A DNA stretch of 64,000 nucleotides, taken from NCBI GenBank assembly GCA_017304135.1, contig JAFLBB010000018.1, positions 1 to 64,000 on the forward strand, written 5' to 3'. Shown piece after piece: positions 58,899-64,000 of the stretch. The notes under the pieces are model-generated. The model saw only the letters and a list, made by a program, of their open reading frames with translations. It had not been told where the DNA came from and ran no database searches. Positions within the stretch are counted from its first letter, which is position 1. Each line of letters starts with the position of its first letter. The translations under genes were made by a program, and so were the position numbers. Origin of the DNA: Acidobacteriota bacterium (GTDB lineage Bacteria > Acidobacteriota > Terriglobia > Bryobacterales > Bryobacteraceae).

Positions 58899-59320
58899 GC
58901 GCTCTGGATATAGCTTCGCATATGCTCCAGTTCGCTCGTCTTCTCCTCAAGCTGCAGCCGCATCAGGTCGCGCATGGAAACCATGCCCAATACCCGGCGA
59001 CCGTCGACCACGGGCAGGTGCCGGCAGCCGACATGCTCCATGTGCGACATGGCCGCATCGGTGGTGTCCGACGGTCCGGCCGTGGCCAGCTCGCGCGTCA
59101 TCACCTCATCGATCTTCGTTGTGTGGAGATCGCGGCCGGGTCGAACGACCCGCGTCATTAAGTCGCGCTCACTGAACAGCCCGCGCAACTCGCCGCGCTC
59201 GATCACCAGAATCGCGCCCACGTTCAGCGCGGCCATGGTTTCCACCACTTCGGCTACGCTGAATCCCGTTTCGACCGAAAACATGGGCCGGTCGGCCAGC
59301 AGTTGAATTAAGGTCTGCAT
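58895..59320 (-). CDS. Tandem CBS-domain protein
   Basis: 141 residues with two CBS motifs: about 10-65 (PMFSVETGFSVAEVVETMAALNVGAILVIERGELRGLFSERDLM) and about 75-130 (VMTRELATAGPSDTTDAAMSHMEHVGCRHLPVVDGRRVLGMVSMRDLM). A Bateman pair usually binds adenine nucleotides and regulates a partner. The ATG at 59320 has GGAAGG upstream; the frame upstream is not conserved. First gene of a tight operon with CbiX and the flavoprotein. Confidence 0.93.
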   Translation of the reverse strand: MQTLIQLLADRPMFSVETGFSVAEVVETMAALNVGAILVIERGELRGLFSERDLMTRVVRPGRDLHTTKIDEVMTRELATAGPSDTTDAAMSHMEHVGCRHLPVVDGRRVLGMVSMRDLMRLQLEEKTSELEHMRSYIQSA

Positions 59321-59440
59321 TCCCGCCTTCCTTGCTTTGAAGGTAGAGAGCAATTCACTCGGAATCGCTCCGTCGAGTGCGGGAATTTTTATCACACTCG
59401 CGAGCCGTTGGGAAGGGCCATCACGATTTTTGCCTGCCGC

Positions 59441-59839
59441 TCAGCCCAGCCGCTCGCGCCGCCGCCGCCGCCGGGCTTCTTCCAGGGCGTCGCCAAACGG
59501 GGCCCGCCGCCGCTCCGCCCGCCTCACCTGCGCCTCGTCCATCCCGAAATAGTGGGCCACCTCGTGCCACACCGTGTCGCCCACAATCCGCTCCAATTCC
59601 ACTTCATCACGCGCCATGCGCTCATGCGGCCCCTGGTAGATCGTGATCGTGTCCGGCATCGCAAAGGGATCGCTCACACTCCGCATCGGCAGCGGACGGC
59701 CATGGTAGAGACCCAGCAGGCCCGGGTGCGGCGGTTCGGCCTCCACCACAATCGCCAGGTTCGCCATACGGTCGCGAAATTGGCGCGGAATCGCCGCAAC
59801 GGCCCGTTCCACGAGTTGGTCGAAGTCGCGGCTGCGCAT
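59441..59839 (-). CDS. Minimal zincin-like metallopeptidase (PF06262 type)
   Basis: 132 residues, short metallopeptidase with the HExxH motif in [12 protein letters not shown]. The [12 protein letters not shown] stretch before it and the acidic residues after it fit the family. The third ligand would be the Asp/Glu after FGM. The C-terminus is Arg-rich. Function in the cell unknown. It is transcribed away from the ferredoxin-like gene, with 62 bases between. Confidence 0.87.
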   Translation of the reverse strand: MRSRDFDQLVERAVAAIPRQFRDRMANLAIVVEAEPPHPGLLGLYHGRPLPMRSVSDPFAMPDTITIYQGPHERMARDEVELERIVGDTVWHEVAHYFGMDEAQVRRAERRRAPFGDALEEARRRRRRERLG

Positions 59840-59901
59840 CCATTTCCATTATCCTGGAGAGAACCGCGCACCGGTTGCGGCGCGGGCCTTCTCATCACTC
59901 C

Positions 59902-60291
59902 ATGAAACAAGACAGCAGCGCGGAGAAGTTGCGCACGGTTGCGCACAATCTCGGCATCGGCCGCATTGGCCGCCATATTTTCCTGTGCGCCGATCAGACC
60001 AACCCCAAGTGCTGCGACAAGCAGGCTGGCCTCGAGGCCTGGGATTTTCTCAAGAAGCGCCTCAGCGAACTGGGCCTCGCGCAGGCTGATCCCTGCGTCT
60101 TCCGCACCAAGGCCAACTGCCTGCGTGTGTGCGAACAAGGCCCGGTAGCGCTCGTCTATCCCGAAGGCATCTGGTATCACTCGGCCACGCCCGAGGTGCT
60201 GGAACGCATCATTCAGGAGCACCTCATCGGCGGGCGCATCGTGGAAGAGTTCGCCTTCGCCTCCAACCCGCTGCCGGAGCAGGCGCAGTGA
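59902..60291 (+). CDS. Thioredoxin-like [2Fe-2S] ferredoxin
   Basis: 129 residues. Cluster cysteines are visible as Cys in [13 protein letters not shown] and in ANCLRVC, the spacing of thioredoxin-like ferredoxins. It begins [16 protein letters not shown]. It likely passes electrons in the cytoplasm. The GTGA overlap with cmk suggests they are translated from the same message. Partner unknown. Confidence 0.87.
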   Translation: MKQDSSAEKLRTVAHNLGIGRIGRHIFLCADQTNPKCCDKQAGLEAWDFLKKRLSELGLAQADPCVFRTKANCLRVCEQGPVALVYPEGIWYHSATPEVLERIIQEHLIGGRIVEEFAFASNPLPEQAQ

Positions 60292-60983
60292 GCGCGCGCC
60301 GCATCGTCGTCGCCATCGACGGCCCGGCCGGCGCGGGCAAAAGCACCATCGCCCGCCGCATCGCCGCCCGCATGGGCTTCCTCTATATCGACACCGGCGC
60401 CATGTACCGCGCCGTCGCCCTCTGGGCGCAGCGCCTCGGAACCTCGCTCGACGATCACCTCAACCTGGAGCAACTGGCCATCGCGGCCGACATCGAACTG
60501 CGCTCCAATCCCCTCGGCGTCGTGCTCAATGGCGAAGACATCACCGAGCTCATCCGCAATCCTGAAATCTCCCAGGCAGCTTCGAAAGCGTCAGCTATTC
60601 CCGGCGTGCGCCGCGCCCTGGTGGAAAAGCAGCGCGCTATGGGCGCCGTCACCTCCATCGTCATGGAAGGCCGCGACATCGGCACCGTCGTCTTCCCCGA
60701 CGCCGAGATCAAGATCTTTCTCGACGCCGCCGCCGAGGTGCGCGCCCGGCGCCGCCTCGAAGAGCTTCAGGCCAAAGGGCAAGGCGGCCTCACGCTGGAG
60801 GCCGTCCTCAAGGACATCAACGAGCGCGACACGCGCGACCGTACCCGCGGCGAGGCCCCGCTCATGCAGGCCCCCGACGCCGAGTATGTCGACTCAACCG
60901 AAAATTCCATCGAACAGGTGGAGGAGCGGATTCTCGCCCTCGTGCGCGCCCGCACCTCAAACGGAAAGGAACTGCACAAGTGA
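60288..60983 (+). CDS. cmk: Cytidylate kinase
   Basis: 231 residues. The P-loop is GPAGAGKST (residues 11-19). The CMP-binding site contains [15 protein letters not shown] and [20 protein letters not shown], and the lid shows [11 protein letters not shown]. It phosphorylates CMP/dCMP. The GTG start overlaps the preceding stop (GTGA) and its stop overlaps the lysC GTG by 4 bases. Confidence 0.95.
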   Translation: MSARRIVVAIDGPAGAGKSTIARRIAARMGFLYIDTGAMYRAVALWAQRLGTSLDDHLNLEQLAIAADIELRSNPLGVVLNGEDITELIRNPEISQAASKASAIPGVRRALVEKQRAMGAVTSIVMEGRDIGTVVFPDAEIKIFLDAAAEVRARRRLEELQAKGQGGLTLEAVLKDINERDTRDRTRGEAPLMQAPDAEYVDSTENSIEQVEERILALVRARTSNGKELHK

Positions 60984-62401
60984 GCGAGGCTGGCCAATCA
61001 GGCTTGGTGGTGATGAAGTTCGGCGGCACGAGCATGGGCTCGGCCGACCGCATTCAGGTGGCGGCGTCCCTCTGCGCCGGCGAGAAGCGCAGCCGGCCCG
61101 TCGTGGCCGTTGTGTCGGCGATGTCCAAAATCACTGACCTCCTGCTGAACACTCTCAAGCACGCCGAGGGCGGCGATCGCGAGGGCATGGAAGCCAACAT
61201 CGCCACTCTCGCCAAACGCCACTATGATGCGTGTGAGGAACTGCTGCCCGAATCGACCCGCCCCGTCGTGCGCACCGGCATTGATGAGCTGGTCGGTGAC
61301 TTCCGCCGCATCGCCAACGGTGTGCTGATGCTGGGCGAGCGCCCCGTGCGCAGCGTCGACGAAGCAGTCGCCATCGGCGAACGGCTCTCCGCGCTCCTCA
61401 TGGCCAGCTATCTGCAATCGCAAAACGTGCCGGCGATGGCCGTGAATGCCCGCGAAGTGATCGTCACCGACGCCGTGTTCGGCAACGCCACCCCGCTCAT
61501 GGGCCCCACGCGCGAGCGCGCCGCCGCCGTGCTCCAGCCGCAACTGGACAAAGGCATCCTGCCCGTGGTCACCGGCTTCAACGGCGCCACCGCCGATGGC
61601 CGCGCCACCACGCTCGGCCGCGGCGGGTCTGATTTCTCAGCCTCCATCCTCGCCGCATCGCTCGATGCCGCTGAGCTCTGGATCTGGAGCGACGTCGACG
61701 GCATCCTCTCCGCCGATCCGCGCCTGGTGGCCAACGCCCGTGTGCTCGACCTCGTAACCTACGCCGAAGCAGCCGAGCTTGCCTATAACGGCGCCAAGGT
61801 GCTCCACCCCCGCACGCTCGCCCCTCTGGTTTCGCGCCAGATCCCCGTGTGGAGCAAGAACAGCTTCGCGCCGGAAAAGCCGGGCACGAAAATCGTCCCC
61901 TCGATTCCCAACCCCACCGGTCCGCGCGCGGTCACCTCAATGGCCAATGTCGCGCTGGTCAGCCTCGAGCCGTCAAGCCCCGAACTGGCCGGCACGAAGC
62001 TGATGGGCCGTGCCTTTGAAGCGCTCTCCGCAAGCGGCGCTGAGGTGCTGGCCCTCACCAGCTCCAGCTACCGCCAGAGCTTCTGCTTCCTCATCCGCAA
62101 GGATGAGCTCGCTTCGGCGCTGCAGGCCATCGAGTCGGCGTTGTCGCTCGAGTTGGCCCACGGCTACGTCAAGCCCATCGAGGTGGATACCGAGGTCGGC
62201 CTGCTGGCCATCGTCGGCGAAGGCATGCGCGGCGTCACCGGCATGGCCGGCCGCATCTTTACCGCCGTCTCGCGCGAAGGCGTCAACGTCATCGCCATCG
62301 CCCAGGGCTCAAGCGAACTCACCATTGCCGTCGTCGTTCGCCGTGAAGGTCTCGAAAAGGCCGTCCGCGCCGTCCACGAAGAGTGCGGGATGGGGAATTG
62401 A
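60980..62401 (+). CDS. lysC: Aspartate kinase (lysine-sensitive type)
   Basis: 473 residues. The kinase domain starts LVVMKFGGTSMGSADRIQVAA, followed by VVSAMSKITDLLL, TGFNGATADGRATTLGRGGSDFSA, LWIWSDVDGILSADPRLV and YNGAKVLHPRTLAPL. Two ACT domains (about 315-390 and 395-470) give feedback control by lysine or threonine. It phosphorylates aspartate for lysine, threonine and methionine synthesis. GTG start overlaps cmk. Confidence 0.95.
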   Translation: MSEAGQSGLVVMKFGGTSMGSADRIQVAASLCAGEKRSRPVVAVVSAMSKITDLLLNTLKHAEGGDREGMEANIATLAKRHYDACEELLPESTRPVVRTGIDELVGDFRRIANGVLMLGERPVRSVDEAVAIGERLSALLMASYLQSQNVPAMAVNAREVIVTDAVFGNATPLMGPTRERAAAVLQPQLDKGILPVVTGFNGATADGRATTLGRGGSDFSASILAASLDAAELWIWSDVDGILSADPRLVANARVLDLVTYAEAAELAYNGAKVLHPRTLAPLVSRQIPVWSKNSFAPEKPGTKIVPSIPNPTGPRAVTSMANVALVSLEPSSPELAGTKLMGRAFEALSASGAEVLALTSSSYRQSFCFLIRKDELASALQAIESALSLELAHGYVKPIEVDTEVGLLAIVGEGMRGVTGMAGRIFTAVSREGVNVIAIAQGSSELTIAVVVRREGLEKAVRAVHEECGMGN

Positions 62402-62408
62402 GCGCGGC

Positions 62409-62582
62409 TTAGGCGCGAACCCGCGGCATCACCGCCGCCAGCAGCGCCACGACGGGCGCAAACGGGCCGGTCAAAAGGCCGCCCACAAACCATCGCCATG
62501 GGTTGCGGCCCAAATTCCGCGCCATGAGCCCGGCGATCAGTGCGGCTCCAGGCCAAACGAGGAAAACGGAAACGTCGAACAC
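62409..62582 (-). CDS. 57-residue hydrophobic protein upstream of the nuoM stop
   Basis: Short minus-strand gene after nuoM: MFDVSVFLVWPGAALIAGLM, then ARNLGRNPWRWFVGGLLTGP and FAPVVALLAAVMPRVRA. Two hydrophobic helices, about 3-20 and 33-51, with basic loops. The GTG start at 62582 has GGGGAGG 3 bases upstream, a short but strong site. It lies 17 bases after the nuoM stop, so it is probably co-transcribed with the Nuo operon. A small accessory subunit or simple membrane peptide is possible. Confidence 0.55.
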   Translation of the reverse strand: MFDVSVFLVWPGAALIAGLMARNLGRNPWRWFVGGLLTGPFAPVVALLAAVMPRVRA

Positions 62583-62599
62583 CAGCCTCCCCTGTGTGC

Positions 62600-64000
62600 C
62601 TACCGCACCTCAGCCTGCGGCATTACCCGCAGCGGATTCGGAATCTTGTTCGCCTCATAATAGCCTGGCCGCACCCGCTCCACGATCGTCGCCACCGGGC
62701 GGTCCAGAATCTCAAAATACGGCTTCGGCCACAGGCCAATCGCGAACACGAAGAAGAGGAACGGCGTGAGCACAGCCCATTCGCGCCACGTCAGGTCAGG
62801 CAGCTTGGCGTTGCGCTCTGCCAACTCACCGAGCGCCGTGCGTTGGAACAGCCACAACAGGTATGCCGCGCCCAGAGCAATGCCCACCGCGCAGGCAAAC
62901 GCCCACCAGAAGCTCTCCTTGTAGGCCCCCTGCAGAATCGTCAGTTCGCCAATAAAGCCGTTCAGCGGCGGCATGCCCATCGAACTCAGCGCCGTGATCA
63001 GGAACACAAACGTGTACGCTGGCATCACCTTCAGCAGCCCGCCATACTCGGCGATCTCGCGCGTGTGGCGGCGCTCATACACGACTCCCACCAGCAGGAA
63101 CAGCAGCCCCGTCGAAACCGCATGGTTGATCTGCTGCAAAATGCTGCCCGAAATGCCCGCCGGATTGAGCGCGAAGATGCCCAGCGTGCAGAAGCCCATG
63201 TGGCTCACTGACGAATACGCCACCAGCTTCTTCATGTCCTTCTGCATCAGGCTCACCAGCGCCCCATACACGATGGCGATGATCGACAGTCCGGAGACAA
63301 TCCAGATCACCTCCGGGTCCTTCGACGTATCGGGCAGCAGCGGCAGCGAGAAGCGCAGGAACCCGTAGGTGCCCATCTTCAGCAGGATGCTCGCCAGCAC
63401 CACCGAACCGGCCGTCGGCGCCTCCACGTGCGCGTCGGGCAGCCACGTGTGGAACGGCCACATCGGGATCTTTACCGCAAACCCGGCAAACAGCGCCCAG
63501 AACACCCACCAGGCAATCTGCGCCGGCACCGTCGTGCCCATCAAGGCGTCAATCTCGAAGGTGTAGACCCCGGCTTCCTGCCCGTGCAGCGAATAGAGCG
63601 TCAGGATTCCCAGCAGCATCAGGATGCTGCCCACCAGCGTATAAATGACAAACTTGATGGCGGCATAGGAGCGCCGCGGCCCACCCCAGATGGCAATGAT
63701 GAAATACATGGGAACCAGCGTCAGCTCCCAAAAGAAGAAGAATAGGAGAAAATCGCGCGACACGAACACGCCGATCATCCCTACCTGTTGCAACAGAAAC
63801 CAGGCGTAATATTCCTTCAACCGCGATTCGATGGCCACCCAACTGGAGAGTATGGCCAGAAAACCCACTCCCGCGGTCATCACAACCATCAACAGCGCCA
63901 AACCATCGACACCCAGATGGTATTCCGCGCCAATCGATGGGATCCAGGCCGCCCGCTCGACAAACTGGAAGTCCTTCGTCCGGTCAAACCCAGTCAACAG
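62600..64000 (-). CDS. nuoM: NADH-quinone oxidoreductase subunit M (5' end missing)
   Basis: At least 467 residues, open to the right edge; the usual first helices are missing. A proton-channel subunit of respiratory complex I (antiporter-like). Landmarks: the Glu-containing helix FFWELTLVPMYFIIAIWGG, IPMWPFHTWLPDAHVEAPT, MQKDMKKLVAYSSVSHMG and LSSMGMPPLNGFIGELTIL. It transfers protons with quinone reduction in the inner membrane. The remaining nuo genes should lie to the right. Confidence 0.95.
   Translation of the reverse strand: MLTGFDRTKDFQFVERAAWIPSIGAEYHLGVDGLALLMVVMTAGVGFLAILSSWVAIESRLKEYYAWFLLQQVGMIGVFVSRDFLLFFFFWELTLVPMYFIIAIWGGPRRSYAAIKFVIYTLVGSILMLLGILTLYSLHGQEAGVYTFEIDALMGTTVPAQIAWWVFWALFAGFAVKIPMWPFHTWLPDAHVEAPTAGSVVLASILLKMGTYGFLRFSLPLLPDTSKDPEVIWIVSGLSIIAIVYGALVSLMQKDMKKLVAYSSVSHMGFCTLGIFALNPAGISGSILQQINHAVSTGLLFLLVGVVYERRHTREIAEYGGLLKVMPAYTFVFLITALSSMGMPPLNGFIGELTILQGAYKESFWWAFACAVGIALGAAYLLWLFQRTALGELAERNAKLPDLTWREWAVLTPFLFFVFAIGLWPKPYFEILDRPVATIVERVRPGYYEANKIPNPLRVMPQAEVR

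Overview
The window is a chromosomal stretch of a high-GC bacterium, most likely an acidobacterium of the Solibacter/Bryobacter group (order Bryobacterales). This rests on an Oar-like TonB-dependent receptor with an N-terminal carboxypeptidase-regulatory domain, a nuclease ending in a C-terminal domain typical of Solibacter (TIGR03437-like), Tat-type leaders on Gfo/Idh and enolase-superfamily enzymes, a DUF6807 protein, and many plant-polysaccharide enzymes beside ordinary housekeeping genes. I saw no insertion sequence, prophage, integrase, CRISPR array or rRNA. The only RNA gene recognised is a tRNA-Ser(GGA). No gap exceeds 300 bases; the longest is 28718-28960.

Layout. 1-7.5 kb: a partial secreted nuclease, citrate synthase, a DNA-alkyl repair protein, and a tight minus-strand operon of Gfo/Idh oxidoreductase, enolase-superfamily enzyme and DUF6807 protein, which looks like uptake and conversion of a sugar acid. 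7.6-15.3 kb: ECF sigma factor, XRE-cupin regulator, peroxiredoxin-like and fasciclin proteins, ubiE-aroB, and divergent nadB with a cation exchanger. 15.4-24.4 kb: cupin protein, hslVU, FN3 lipoprotein, transaldolase, exported Dabb protein, cold-shock protein, DUF4126 and GlsB-type membrane proteins, Ldh-family dehydrogenase and SMP-30 lactonase. 24.2-31.5 kb: a PH-like membrane protein, a TrmJ-like methyltransferase, the 2-oxoacid:ferredoxin oxidoreductase KorAB, arginine decarboxylase and a metzincin-like protein. 31.7-38 kb: serine hydrolase, S9 peptidase and GH2 beta-galactosidase.

38-47 kb is the most interesting part. It holds three different uroporphyrinogen-decarboxylase-fold (UroD) proteins, a stand-alone corrinoid protein, a stand-alone homocysteine S-methyltransferase domain, a DUF1638 protein and a RACE-type Fe-S/ASKHA reductive activator, with a GH28 polygalacturonase inside the cluster and a GH88/105 unsaturated glycuronyl hydrolase beside it. 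I read this as a corrinoid-dependent demethylation module that could feed methyl groups from plant cell-wall material (methoxyl groups, methanol or O-methyl sugars) to homocysteine. The substrate is not visible in the sequence.

47-64 kb: tRNA-Ser, an exported protein of unknown function, a large glycosidase-like protein with an unassigned active site, a three-domain TonB-like protein directly before the Oar-like receptor, a MATE exporter, a CBS-CbiX-flavoprotein operon, a minimal metallopeptidase, a thioredoxin-like ferredoxin, cmk, lysC, an unlisted 57-residue membrane protein and the 3' part of nuoM, which runs off the right edge.

Genes are densely packed with many 4-base overlaps. Several starts lack a Shine-Dalgarno sequence but sit about 7 bases after a -10-like element, suggesting leaderless transcripts. 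Two genes (nadB, the TrmJ-like gene) have no ATG/GTG/TTG where homology requires the protein to begin.
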